Source: JBBQTQ01 sp038213135 (GTDB lineage: Bacteria; Actinomycetota; Thermoleophilia; Gaiellales; Gaiellaceae). Taken from it: a DNA stretch of 41,498 nucleotides. The notes under the pieces were generated by a model, which saw only the letters and a program-made list of their open reading frames with translations, was not told the origin of the DNA and did no database searches. The position numbers and the translations under genes were made by a program. The stretch is from contig JBBQTQ010000013.1 of the NCBI GenBank assembly GCA_038213135.1, positions 1-41,498 on the forward strand, given 5' to 3'. Shown here in pieces: positions 25,730 through 34,220 of this stretch; the first letter of the stretch is position 1, and every line of letters begins with the position of its first letter.

Positions 25730-27099
25730 GTCTCGAAGACCGGCTCCCGGCCCGGCTGGAGGACAGTGTGCGCGGCAAGGTTCGGATCCTCGACGGGGAA
25801 GTCGGAGCGGAAGTGGCCGCCGCGGCTCTCCTCCCGCGCGAGCGCAGACTCGGCGATCAGGCGGGCGAGCAGGTGCGGCGTCCGCCGCAGCCGCTCGAGC
25901 CCCTCGGCGTCCCGAATCAGCCCGGCGTCGCGCCACATCTCTTCGCGCAGCTCCTCCGACAGCGTGTCCGGAGGGGCCATGACCGGTGACTGTCCCCGGT
26001 CGTGGCCCGTCGGGCCAGGATCGGCGAGCGCGGCCAGAGCCGCGCGGCGGCCGAAGACAAGGCACTCGAGGAGCGAGTTGGAGGCTAGGCGGTTCGCGCC
26101 GTGGACGCCCGTGCAGGCGCACTCGCCCGCCGCGTACAAGCGCGGCACCGTCGTGCGCCCGTCGAGGTCGGTGACGATCCCGCCCATCGTGTAGTGCGCA
26201 GCCGGCGCAACCGGAATCGGCTCGAGCGCCGGATCGAAGCCGTGCTCCTCGAGCGCGACCATCAGCGTCGGGAACCGGCCCCGGTCGATGCGACGCAGGT
26301 CGAGCAGCGCGGTGCCCCGGCTGTCGATGGCGCGTGCGACGACGTCACGCGGGGCGAGCTCGTCGGTGAAGCGCTCGCCCTCGTCGTCGAGCAGCGTCGC
26401 GCCCTCACCCCGCAGCGCCTCCGAGAGCAGCAGCCCGTTGCCCGCGACAACCGTCGGATGGAACTGCACGAACTCGAGGTCGGCGATCGCGGCGCCTGCG
26501 CGGTACGCGAGCGCGATCCCGTCGCCGACCGAGCCGGCCGGGTTCGTCGTGCGCGACCAGAGCGCGGCGTAGCCGCCGGTGGCAACGAGGGTCGCCGGCG
26601 CCGAGATCAGGGAGCCTTCGGTCAGCACGCCCGTCCCGCTCAGCGCCAGAACGCGCTCCCCTTCGCACACCCGGATCCGTGGATGCGCCAGCACGCGCTC
26701 CGCGAGCACCCGGGCGATCACAGCGCCCGTCGCCGCCCCGCCCGCGTGCACGACGCGCCGCCGTGAGTGTCCGCCCTCGAGTCCGAGGTCTTCCTCGAAC
26801 GGCACGCCGAGATCCACTAGGTCGGCGACACGTGCCGGCGCCTCGCGCGTCAGGGCCTCGACCGCACCGAGACGGCAGAGTCCCCGCCCGGCGCGCAGCG
26901 TGTCCTCGCGGTGCAGCTCGGGCGAGTCGTCCGGCCCGATCGCCGCTGCGACGCCGCCCTGCGCGAGATAGCTCGCCGAGGTGAGGAGCGGGCCCTTGGT
27001 GAGGAGCACGACATCCGCCTCCGTCGCCGCGCAGAGGGCGCCGTACATGCCGGCGATACCGCCGCCGACGACGATCAGATCGGTTGAATCGACTCTCAT
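25720..27099 (-). CDS. nadB: L-aspartate oxidase
   Basis: FAD enzyme that oxidises L-aspartate to iminoaspartate, the first step of de novo NAD synthesis. 459 residues from the ATG at 27099. N-terminal FAD-binding motif VVGGGIAGMYGALCAA, then TSASYLAQGGVAAAIGPDDS, the active-site region LEFVQFHPTVV and EALRGEGATLLDDEGERF, and APAAHYTMGGIVTDLDGRTT, GEVACTGVHGANRLASNSLL in its usual place (written GECACTGVHGANRLAS here). The shortened C-terminal helical domain ends VFETWL; the family is usually about 510-540, so this is a compact form. First gene of the operon, controlled across the palindromic region shared with nrtR. Confidence 0.95.
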   Translation of the reverse strand: MRVDSTDLIVVGGGIAGMYGALCAATEADVVLLTKGPLLTSASYLAQGGVAAAIGPDDSPELHREDTLRAGRGLCRLGAVEALTREAPARVADLVDLGVPFEEDLGLEGGHSRRRVVHAGGAATGAVIARVLAERVLAHPRIRVCEGERVLALSGTGVLTEGSLISAPATLVATGGYAALWSRTTNPAGSVGDGIALAYRAGAAIADLEFVQFHPTVVAGNGLLLSEALRGEGATLLDDEGERFTDELAPRDVVARAIDSRGTALLDLRRIDRGRFPTLMVALEEHGFDPALEPIPVAPAAHYTMGGIVTDLDGRTTVPRLYAAGECACTGVHGANRLASNSLLECLVFGRRAALAALADPGPTGHDRGQSPVMAPPDTLSEELREEMWRDAGLIRDAEGLERLRRTPHLLARLIAESALAREESRGGHFRSDFPVEDPNLAAHTVLQPGREPVFETWL

Positions 27100-27105
27100 C
27101 TGGTA

Positions 27106-27171
27106 GTTTTCGCCTGTGAGTCTAAAACCTGGGCGACAGTCTACCAGGGTTTCTGCTCACGAGGCGAAAAC
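27106..27171. promoter_or_regulatory. 66-bp nested palindrome between nadB and nrtR (candidate NrtR operator)
   Basis: Outer arms GTTTTCGCCT (27106-27115) and AGGCGAAAAC (27162-27171) match perfectly and continue as GTGAG/CTCAC with one extra base. Inner arms AAACCTGG (27125-27132) and CCAGGGTTT (27144-27152) share the same centre, near 27138.5. A second pair, CTGGTAG (27100-27106) and CTACCAG (27141-27147), overlaps. The position between divergent NAD genes and their likely regulator suggests an operator; which pair is bound is unknown. Confidence 0.6.
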
Positions 27172-27187
27172 GTCTGCCCCGCGCCAT

Positions 27188-27841
27188 GTGACGCTCGCCA
27201 CGGTCTTCCAGGTGCGCACCGGCGACCTCCGAGTCCTGCTCTGGCAGCGCGCAAAGGACCCCTTCGCCGGCGCCTGGTCGCTACCGGGTGGGTATCTCGC
27301 CGAGGCCGAGACGCTGGAGGACTCGATCCGCCGGCACCTGGCCGTGAAGGTCGACGTCCGCGAGCTCGCGCACCTCGAGCAGCTCGAGACCCGCAGCGAG
27401 CCCGGCCGCCACCCGAGCGAATGGCAGCTCGCGACCGCCTACCTTGGCCTCGTCCCGCTCGACGTCGACCCGGCCGTCCCCGAGGACACCGCGTGGCATC
27501 CCGTGGACTCACTCCCGACACTCGCCTTCGACCACGCGCCGATCACCCTGGCCGGGCGCGAGCGCCTCCGCGCGAAGCTCTCCTACACGAACCTCGGGTT
27601 CGCACTGGCGCCTCCGGCCTTCACGATCTCCGAGCTCCGCGACGTCTACTCGGCCGCGCTCGGCCACGAGGTCTCGCCCACGAACCTCCAGCGCGTCCTC
27701 CTGCGACGCGGCGTCCTCGAGCTGACGGGCGAGCAGCGTCCGCCCGGCCGTGCCGGCGGCAGGCCGGCCGCCGTCTATCGCTTCCGGTCGCGGGAGCTCG
27801 AGATCACCGACCAGTTCGCTGTCCTCCGTCCACCCGCCTGA
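27188..27841 (+). CDS. nrtR: NrtR-type Nudix-related transcriptional regulator of NAD synthesis
   Basis: 217 residues from a GTG at 27188. The frame also opens at a GTG at 27116, but that start falls inside the palindrome, so the later one is preferred. Residues about 1-130 are a Nudix fold (LATVFQVRTGDLRVLLWQRA, FAGAWSLPGGYLAEAETLED). The Nudix box is degenerate: the REUXEEXG part reads RHLAVKVD, so the catalytic Glu residues are lost, as in NrtR. Residues about 140-217 form a winged helix (FTISELRDVYSAALGHEVSP, TNLQRVLLRRGVLELTG). NrtR represses NAD genes and senses NAD metabolites such as ADP-ribose. Divergence from nadBCA fits this role. Confidence 0.85.
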   Translation: MTLATVFQVRTGDLRVLLWQRAKDPFAGAWSLPGGYLAEAETLEDSIRRHLAVKVDVRELAHLEQLETRSEPGRHPSEWQLATAYLGLVPLDVDPAVPEDTAWHPVDSLPTLAFDHAPITLAGRERLRAKLSYTNLGFALAPPAFTISELRDVYSAALGHEVSPTNLQRVLLRRGVLELTGEQRPPGRAGGRPAAVYRFRSRELEITDQFAVLRPPA

Positions 27842-27987
27842 AACAAGCCTGTCCGATTGATGCCGTGTGCTCCGCGTGCACCCGCCGCTGCCAGCTCCGC
27901 GACCGCGCAGAGCGCATAGTCGACCTTCGCAGAGACCCTCACCGAAGTATTCTCGCGTCAATTTCCAGCGAACCGGAGGGAGGCACG

Positions 27988-28395
27988 ATGCTGAAGGAGT
28001 TCCGCGGGTTCATCCTGCGCGGGAACGTCGTCGATCTGGCCGTGGCGGTGGTGATCGGGGCAGCGTTCGGAGCCTTGGTCACTGCGCTCGTCGCCGACCT
28101 GCTGACGCCGCTGATCGCCGCAATCGCCGGCAAGCGCGACTTCTCGAACCTGACCTTCACGATCAACGGCAGCCACTTCCTCTACGGCGCGTTCATCAAC
28201 GCGCTGATCGCGTTCCTCGCGATCGCAGCGGCCGTCTTCTTCTTCGTGATCGTCCCGTTGAACAGGCTGATGGCGCGGCGGAAGACCGAGCCCGAGGTCG
28301 AGCAGATCACGCGCGACTGCCCCGAATGCCTGAGCTCGATCCCGAGGGGCGCGCGGCGTTGCGCGTTCTGCACTGCGGAGGTGGCGCCCGCCTAG
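27988..28395 (+). CDS. mscL: Large-conductance mechanosensitive channel MscL with C-terminal zinc ribbon
   Basis: 135 residues from an ATG with GGAGGGAGG upstream. Residues 1-100 are a standard MscL: FRGFILRGNVVDLAVAVVIG (TM1, pore), GAAFGALVTALVADLLTPLI, and TM2 (INALIAFLAIAAAVFFFVIV). The usual C-terminal helix is followed by CPEC-(12)-CAFC (about 112-130), a four-cysteine zinc-ribbon motif that ordinary MscL proteins lack. The channel releases solutes on osmotic downshock. The 146 bases before it hold no gene I can support. Confidence 0.93.
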   Translation: MLKEFRGFILRGNVVDLAVAVVIGAAFGALVTALVADLLTPLIAAIAGKRDFSNLTFTINGSHFLYGAFINALIAFLAIAAAVFFFVIVPLNRLMARRKTEPEVEQITRDCPECLSSIPRGARRCAFCTAEVAPA

Positions 28396-28406
28396 CCGCC
28401 GCTCCT

Positions 28407-28635
28407 TCAGCAAGCCGGACGCGCTCGGCCGCGGTCTCGACCCGAGCGCCCGCAGGAGGTCGGTCGCGACGGGCAACTGCGGGTCGAGCTCGACGGCGCG
28501 GATCGACGCTCGCGCAAGCACGCGGCTGTTGCGGACGGCGAACTCGATCTGCTCCGCGGCGGATTGCTGTCGCTCGAGCTCGGTTCGCGCCCGCCAGTAC
28601 GGAGGTGAGAGGCGCGCGGTCTCCAGCCGCCACAT
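28407..28635 (-). pseudogene. Possible C-terminal remnant of an aromatic-acid exporter (FUSC/ArAE) family gene
   Basis: An ATG at 28635 lies two bases after the treY stop. The frame reads MWRLETARLSPPYWRART, then about 45 residues with IEFAVRNSRVLARASIRAV and LPVATDLLRALGS, which resemble the cytoplasmic helical end of FUSC/ArAE-type exporters (RNxRVLAR, then P-P-x-L-x-x-ALR). No membrane part is present. The frame runs on through mscL antisense without a stop; a one-base shift would end it at 28407. So it is either a broken fragment or a small gene with an uncertain end. Recognition is weak. Confidence 0.3.
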
Positions 28636-28637
28636 GC

Positions 28638-30506
28638 CTAGTCTCGCCGTTCGAACAGCCAGCCGCCCACGACATCGCGCCATCCCGGGGGGACCTCGTA
28701 GGTCGTGCCAGGGCGAAGCGGCACTGCCACCAGGTGGCGTCCGCCGCGGATGAAAGCGCAGGTGCCTGACCCCGCCGCGACGGGCTCGTAGTCGCCCTCG
28801 ACGCGCGCCGCGAGCACGTCCCGGATCAGGCGCAACTTCCTCGGCGGGTCTGCGAGGGCGGCGCGGCGTGCCTGCCAGTCGACCGGCCGGCGGTTGTCGG
28901 GGTCGACCAGGCTGAGGCACTCGAGCTCGTCGCCCTGGTAGATGTCGGGCACGCCCGGACAGGTCAGCTTGAGCAGCGTCTGCGCGAGCGCGATCTGCTC
29001 GCCGACCGGCGCGAGGCGGCGGACGACCGGCTCACAGCGCTCGTGCGCCGACCAGGCGAAGTCCTGCACGCGCCGCTCGTAGGCCTCGTCGGGCTCGAGC
29101 CAGCTCGAGTTACGCTTGCCCTCGCGGAGCGCCTTCTCCAGATAGCCGTCGAGACGCTCCCGCGTCAGCGGCCAGGCGGAGACCATGGCCTGTAGCGCGA
29201 GGTACGCGTCGTTCGCGTCGATGAGCACGGGCACCTCGAGCGAGCGCACGAAGCGCGCCCACTCGTCCGGGAGCCAGGTCAGGGCGACGAGCCGCGCGCG
29301 CGCATCGCCGCTGCGCTTCGTGTCGTGCGTCTGCGAGGCGAGCAGATGCTGGGGAAAGCGGCGCGCGCGCTCGAGGTTCGCCGCGTGGAAGTCGTCGACC
29401 GCGAGCGACCAGCGTGCAGGATCGCCGCCGACCTCGTTCAGGGCCAGCAGGCGGTTGTAGCGGTAGAACGCGGTGTCCTCGACGCCCTTCGCCATCACCG
29501 GCGGCGTCGTCTGCTGGAAGCGGAAAACGAAGGCCTCGTGGCCGCGCTCCTCCAGGAGCAGGATCGCCGCCAGGCGCGACGGCAGCCGGGCCTCGAGCAC
29601 CGCCAGCCGGTCGAGCCCGTCGACGAGATCCGAATCGGGCTCGACGTAGGTCCGGTAGACGTGGAACGAGGCGAGCGCAGCGGCGAGGTCGAGCCCCTCG
29701 GCCGCCTCGCCGAGCCTCGCCTCGAGCCACTCGACCTCGTCCGCGAAAGTCGTCGTCGCCTGCTCGAGCTTCGCCTCGGCTGCGACCTCTTCGAAGCCAC
29801 GCCCCTCGCCCGTCAGCTCGCGATAGAGCTGCGTGAGAGGCTCCTCGCTCGCCGGCTCCGTGAACAGCGCGGTCGTGTCGTTCAGGAACTCGTAGCCCGT
29901 CGTCCCTTCGACCGGCCAGTCGCGCAGCTGCTCGCCGGGCTCGAGGATCTTCTCGACCCAGACGTGCTCGGCGCCGCCGTCGCGGAGCCGGCGAAGGTAG
30001 CGCGCGGGGTTGGCGAGGCCGTCCGGGTGGTCGATCCTGAGCCCGTCGACGAGACCCTCCCGCACGAGCCCGAAGACCTTGCGGTGGAGCGCCTCGAAGA
30101 CCTCCGCGTCCTCCTGCCGGACACCTGCGAGCTCGCCGACGTCGAAGAAGCGCCGGTTCGCCCCGGTCCGCCAGTCGAGATCGAAGAACTTCGCGCGCAA
30201 CAGAGGGTCGCGCCAGAAGGGGTTCTCCTCCTCAGAGGCGGCCATGTGGTTCGGCACGACGTCGAGGACGATCCCCAGGCCGCCGGTGCAGAGCTCGCGG
30301 AGCTCGCGTTCGCCGCCGAGCTCCTCGGAGACATGCGCGGGATCGACGACGTCGTAGCCGTGCGTCGAGCCCGACCGCGCCTGCATCACAGGCGAGAGGT
30401 ACAAGTGCGAGATGCCGAGCTCGCGTAGGTACGGCACGAGTCCGCGGGCCCGGCGGAAGTCGAGGTGCGGTCCGAGCTGGAGCCGGTAGGTGCAGCGGAA
30501 GTCCAC
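28638..30506 (-). CDS. treY: Maltooligosyl trehalose synthase
   Basis: GH13 enzyme that turns the reducing end of maltooligosaccharides into a trehalosyl unit. 622 residues from a GTG at 30506 that overlaps the treX stop by one base (TAGTG). Marks: CTYRLQLGPHLDFRRARGLV, LYLSPVMQARSGSTHGYDVV, IVLDVVPNHMAASEEENPFW, LVDGLRIDHPDGLANP (nucleophile Asp), WVEKILEPGEQL (acid/base Glu), QTTPPVMAKGVEDTAFYRY, SQTHDTKRSGDARARLVAL and CPGVPDIYQGDE. Shorter than many TreY proteins (about 700-800). Last of treZ-treX-treY. Confidence 0.95.
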   Translation of the reverse strand: MDFRCTYRLQLGPHLDFRRARGLVPYLRELGISHLYLSPVMQARSGSTHGYDVVDPAHVSEELGGERELRELCTGGLGIVLDVVPNHMAASEEENPFWRDPLLRAKFFDLDWRTGANRRFFDVGELAGVRQEDAEVFEALHRKVFGLVREGLVDGLRIDHPDGLANPARYLRRLRDGGAEHVWVEKILEPGEQLRDWPVEGTTGYEFLNDTTALFTEPASEEPLTQLYRELTGEGRGFEEVAAEAKLEQATTTFADEVEWLEARLGEAAEGLDLAAALASFHVYRTYVEPDSDLVDGLDRLAVLEARLPSRLAAILLLEERGHEAFVFRFQQTTPPVMAKGVEDTAFYRYNRLLALNEVGGDPARWSLAVDDFHAANLERARRFPQHLLASQTHDTKRSGDARARLVALTWLPDEWARFVRSLEVPVLIDANDAYLALQAMVSAWPLTRERLDGYLEKALREGKRNSSWLEPDEAYERRVQDFAWSAHERCEPVVRRLAPVGEQIALAQTLLKLTCPGVPDIYQGDELECLSLVDPDNRRPVDWQARRAALADPPRKLRLIRDVLAARVEGDYEPVAAGSGTCAFIRGGRHLVAVPLRPGTTYEVPPGWRDVVGGWLFERRD

Positions 30507-32608
30507 TACGCGCGGCGGAGGATCACGAGCGAGCGCGAGTCGACCGTCACGTCGCCGCGCGCGGCAAACCGGTCGCCCTCGAGGTAGCCCGTGGCGAGCT
30601 CGGACGCCCAGCGCGCGCCGAACCGGCGCACAGGCAGCTTGAACGTGATCGGCTCGTGGTGCGCGTTGAAGAGGAGCAGGAACGAATCGTCCTCGACCTG
30701 CTGGCCTTGCCTGCTGCGCGAGGGGATCTCGCGGCCGTTCAGGAAGACGCCGATCGTGTGCGCGTCGCCCCGGGCCCAGTCGCGTTGGGCCATCTTGCGG
30801 CCGTCCGGCCGGAACCACCAGATGTCGGGGAGCCCCGAGCGGGTGTCGCTGCCGGTGAAGAACGCGGGGCGGCGGAAGGTCGGGTGCTCGTTGCGGAAGG
30901 CGATCAGCCGGCGGGTGAACTCGAGCAGCCGCTCGCGGCTCTCGTCGAGCTCCCAGTCGTACCAGCTCAGCTCGTTGTCCTGGCACCACGCATTGTTGTT
31001 GCCGTGCTGCGTCCGGCCGAGCTCGTCGCCGCCGAGCAGCATCGGCACGCCCTGCGAGAGGAAGAGCGTGACGAGGAAGTTCCGCTGCTGCTTCTCCCGC
31101 AGCTCGTTGACGGCCGGATCGTCCGACGGCCCCTCCACGCCGCAGTTCCAGCTGCGGTTGTCGTCGGCGCCGTCCCGGTTCTCCTCGAAGTTCGCCTCGT
31201 TGTGCTTCTCGTTGTAGGAGACGAGGTCGGTGAGCGTGAAGCCGTCGTGGGCCGTGATGAAGTTGATCGAGGCGAAAGGCCGCCTGCCGTCCGACTGGTA
31301 GAGGTCGCTGGAGCCGGTGAAGCGCGACGCGAAGTCCGCGACGCCGCCGTCACCGCGCCAGAAGTCGCGCATCGTGTCCCGGTAGATGCCGTTCCACTCC
31401 GTCCAGAGCACCGGAAAGTTGCCGACCTGGTAGCCGCCCGGGCCGACGTCCCAGGGCTCGGCGATCAGCTTCACCTGGCTGATCACCGGATCCTGGTGGA
31501 TCACGTCGAAGAACGCCGAGAGGCGGTCGACGTCGTAGAACTCGCGCGCGAGCGCCGAGGCGAGGTCGAAGCGGAACCCGTCGACATGGCAGTCGAGGAC
31601 GAAGTAGCGCAGCGAGTCCATGATCAGCCGGAGGACGCTCGGGTGGACGGGGTTGAGGCTGTTGCCGGTGCCCGTGAAGTCCATGTAGTGACGCGGGTCG
31701 TCGGGCATCAGCCGGTAGTACGAGAAGTTGTCGACGCCCTTGAAAGCGAGTATCGGTCCGAGGTGGTTGCCCTCGGCGGTGTGGTTGTAGACGACGTCGA
31801 GGATCACCTCGATGCCCGCTCTGTGGAGAGCCTTGACCATGCCCTTGAACTCGCGCACCTGCTCGCCGCGGTGGCCGGTGGCCGCATAGCCCGCGTGCGG
31901 CGCCAGGTAGCCGATCGAGCTGTAGCCCCAGTAGTTCGTCAAACCGTTGTCGACGAGGAAGCTCTCGTCGACGATGTGGTGGACGGGGAGCAGCTCGACC
32001 GCGGTCACTCCGAGCGACTGCAGATACTCGATGGCGGGCTCGGAGGCGAGGCCCGCGTAGGTGCCGCGGAGGTCCTCGCGGACTCCTGGGTGGCGCATCG
32101 TGAAGCCCTTCACGTGCGTCTCGTAGATGACGGTGCTGTGCCAGTCCGTACGCAGCTGCGTGTCGCCCTCCCACTCGAAGCTCGGGTCGATCACGATGCA
32201 CTTGGGCATCGCGCGGGCGTCGTCGGCGCTGTCCGGATGGAGGTCGGCGTCCTCGGCGCCCGTCCGCACGTACGGCAGGACGTTGGACGCGTGCCAGTCG
32301 ACGCCGCCTTCGATCGCCTTCGCGTACGGATCGATCAGGAGCTTGCTCGCGTTGAAGCGGTGGCCGTGCTCCGGTGCGTACGGGCCGTGGACGCGGTAGC
32401 CGTAGCGCCAGCCGGGCCCCACGCCCGGCACGTAGCAGTGCCAGTTGAACGCGGTGCGGTCGGTGAGGTGCACGCGATGCTCGGTGCCGTCCTCGTCGAA
32501 GAGACAGAGCTCGACGTGCTCGGCGTTCTCGGAGAAGATCGAGAAGTTCGTGCCCTCGCCGTCCCAGACCGCGCCCAGCGGGAACGGCGCGCCGGGCCAG
32601 GCGTCCAT
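30506..32608 (-). CDS. glgX: Glycogen debranching enzyme (isoamylase type) GlgX/TreX
   Basis: 700 residues from an ATG at 32608 that overlaps the treZ stop by one base (TGATG). It removes alpha-1,6 branches from glycogen so that TreY and TreZ can act on linear chains. N-terminal CBM48 (PLGAVWDGEGTNFSIFSENA), then the GH13_11 catalytic domain: VTAVELLPVHHIVDE, GIEVILDVVYNHTAEGNHLG, CHVDGFRFDLASALARE (nucleophile Asp), KLIAEPWDVGPGGYQVGNFP (Glu) and FITAHDGFTLTDLVSYNEKH. Between treZ and treY in one operon, so the TreX role is likely. Confidence 0.95.
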   Translation of the reverse strand: MDAWPGAPFPLGAVWDGEGTNFSIFSENAEHVELCLFDEDGTEHRVHLTDRTAFNWHCYVPGVGPGWRYGYRVHGPYAPEHGHRFNASKLLIDPYAKAIEGGVDWHASNVLPYVRTGAEDADLHPDSADDARAMPKCIVIDPSFEWEGDTQLRTDWHSTVIYETHVKGFTMRHPGVREDLRGTYAGLASEPAIEYLQSLGVTAVELLPVHHIVDESFLVDNGLTNYWGYSSIGYLAPHAGYAATGHRGEQVREFKGMVKALHRAGIEVILDVVYNHTAEGNHLGPILAFKGVDNFSYYRLMPDDPRHYMDFTGTGNSLNPVHPSVLRLIMDSLRYFVLDCHVDGFRFDLASALAREFYDVDRLSAFFDVIHQDPVISQVKLIAEPWDVGPGGYQVGNFPVLWTEWNGIYRDTMRDFWRGDGGVADFASRFTGSSDLYQSDGRRPFASINFITAHDGFTLTDLVSYNEKHNEANFEENRDGADDNRSWNCGVEGPSDDPAVNELREKQQRNFLVTLFLSQGVPMLLGGDELGRTQHGNNNAWCQDNELSWYDWELDESRERLLEFTRRLIAFRNEHPTFRRPAFFTGSDTRSGLPDIWWFRPDGRKMAQRDWARGDAHTIGVFLNGREIPSRSRQGQQVEDDSFLLLFNAHHEPITFKLPVRRFGARWASELATGYLEGDRFAARGDVTVDSRSLVILRRA

Positions 32609-34083
32609 CAGCGCAGCTCCGCGCTGCGTCGCTCGAAGTCGAGGATCAGCTCGTGGCTGCCGCGACGGACGCAAAGCGTGCTGCCCTCGATGGCTGCCTC
32701 GGTCTCTGGCGGGCGCTCGCGACGCAGCGCCAGCAGGCGGCGGTAGAGGCCCTCGAGCTCCGGGTCGCGCCGACGCGTCAGCTTCGAGGCCAGGAAGGTC
32801 GCTTCCGCCTGCGGGTCGGGCACGTCGCCCTGGATCGCGAACTCGCGCCGCCGGCCCGCTCGCGTCGCATCGGCGATGAACGGGTCGATGTGGTCGGTGA
32901 AGAACTGGAAGGGCGCCTGCTCGCCGTACTCCTCGCCCATGAAGAGGAGCGGGATCTGCGGCGCGAAGAGCAGCGCGTGGGCGCGCAGCGCGAGCTCGTC
33001 CGGCTGCGGCCGGTCGCCCTGAGCGCGGTTCCCGACCTGGTCGTGGTTCTGCGAGCAGTAGACGAGGCGAGGGTCGCGCTCGTACTCGTCGGCGAGGCCT
33101 TGCACGGAGCCATAGTGCTGGTAATAGCCGTGGCGCTCGCCCGTGAGCAGCACATGCAGCTCGTGGTGGAACTCGTCGGCCCACTGCGCGTCGAAACGCC
33201 ATTCCTCGAGCGGCTGGAGGTTCCCGACCTCCTCCTCGGCGATCAGGAGCGTGTCCGGGAGGCGCTCGCGGAGCTCGGCGAGCACGTGCTGCGGGCCGTC
33301 GTCGAAGATCATGAAGACCGCGTCGAGGCGCAATCCGTCGACCCGGAACTCCGTGACCCACTGCTCGGCGTTCTGGAGCGCCCACTCGCGGACGCCACCC
33401 TGCGAGTAGTCGAGCGCGCCACCCCACGGCGTTTCGTGCCGGTCCGTGAGGTAGGGACCGAAGGCGGCGATCCGGTCGGAGCCAGGGCCGAGGTGGTTGT
33501 AGACGACGTCGAGGATCACCGCGAGCCCCTCCCGGTGGGCGGCATCGACGAGGCGGGCGAAGTCCTCCGGTCCGCCGTAGGCCGGATGCGCCGCGTAGAG
33601 ATAGACGCCGTCGTAGCCCCAGCCGCGGTTGCCCGGAAAGGTGGCGATCGGCATCACCTCGATCGCCGTCACGCCGAGCTCGCGGAGCTCGCGCAGGTGC
33701 GGGACGACGCCGTCGAAAGTGCCCTCCTCGCTGAAGGCGCCGACATGCAGCTCGTAGACGACCAGGTCTTCGGTCGCTAGCCTCGGCCCGGGCGCGATCT
33801 TCTTCGGGATCGTCTCGACGATGCGCGAGGGGCCGCGCACCCCCTCCGGCTGGAACCGCGAGCAGGGGTCGGGCAGCGGCTCGCCGCCGTCGAGGACGTA
33901 GAGATAGTCGTCGCCCGGCGTCGCCGTGAGCTCGGCCGCGAACAGCCCGTGCTCGGCAGGCTCGAGCGCATGCTCGCGCCCGTGTAAGCAGACGGCGACA
34001 GAGCGTGCATTGGGGGCCCAGACGCAGAACCCGACACGGCCGTCGCCGGCCGGGATCGCCCCTAGCCGTCGCACGCGGCGCAC
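32608..34083 (-). CDS. treZ: Maltooligosyl trehalose trehalohydrolase
   Basis: 491 residues from a GTG at 34083. It releases trehalose from the maltooligosyl trehalose made by TreY. N-terminal CBM48-like domain (GRVGFCVWAPNARSVAVCLH), then GH13_10: LVVYELHVGAFSEEGTFDGV, VTAIEVMPIATFPGNRGWGY, VILDVVYNHLGPGSD, RVDGLRLDAVFMIFDD, LIAEEEVGN and YCSQNHDQVGNRAQGDRP, ending in a small beta domain. First gene of the trehalose operon, 32 bases downstream of tRNA-Pro on the same strand with no clear terminator between; the two may share a transcript. The family is usually about 560-600, so this is a compact form. Confidence 0.94.
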   Translation of the reverse strand: MRRVRRLGAIPAGDGRVGFCVWAPNARSVAVCLHGREHALEPAEHGLFAAELTATPGDDYLYVLDGGEPLPDPCSRFQPEGVRGPSRIVETIPKKIAPGPRLATEDLVVYELHVGAFSEEGTFDGVVPHLRELRELGVTAIEVMPIATFPGNRGWGYDGVYLYAAHPAYGGPEDFARLVDAAHREGLAVILDVVYNHLGPGSDRIAAFGPYLTDRHETPWGGALDYSQGGVREWALQNAEQWVTEFRVDGLRLDAVFMIFDDGPQHVLAELRERLPDTLLIAEEEVGNLQPLEEWRFDAQWADEFHHELHVLLTGERHGYYQHYGSVQGLADEYERDPRLVYCSQNHDQVGNRAQGDRPQPDELALRAHALLFAPQIPLLFMGEEYGEQAPFQFFTDHIDPFIADATRAGRRREFAIQGDVPDPQAEATFLASKLTRRRDPELEGLYRRLLALRRERPPETEAAIEGSTLCVRRGSHELILDFERRSAELR

Positions 34084-34115
34084 CGTACCCGCGATCGCGA
34101 TTGCGAATCACGGAG

Positions 34116-34189
34116 TCGGGACGGGCAGACTCGAACTGCCGGCCTCGCGCTCCCAAAGCGCGCGCTCTACCAGGCTGAGCTACGTCCCG
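34116..34189 (-). tRNA. tRNA-Pro, anticodon TGG
   Basis: 74 bases including A73. The acceptor stem CGGGACG pairs with CGTCCCG; the D arm is AGCTCAGCCTGGTAGAGC and the T arm contains the standard GTTCGAGTC (loop TTCGAGT). The anticodon stem CGCGC/GCGCG closes the loop TTTGGGA, with TGG at 34153-34155. The 3' CCA is not encoded. TACACT about eight bases upstream is a possible -10 box. Confidence 0.97.
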
Positions 34190-34220
34190 TTCCAGGCCAG
34201 TGTAGGTACGTTCCCGGCCC

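Noticed and set aside
27116..27187. Upstream GTG start of nrtR
   Set aside because: It would place the palindrome inside the coding region and add residues without similarity to the Nudix fold; kept only as an alternative.
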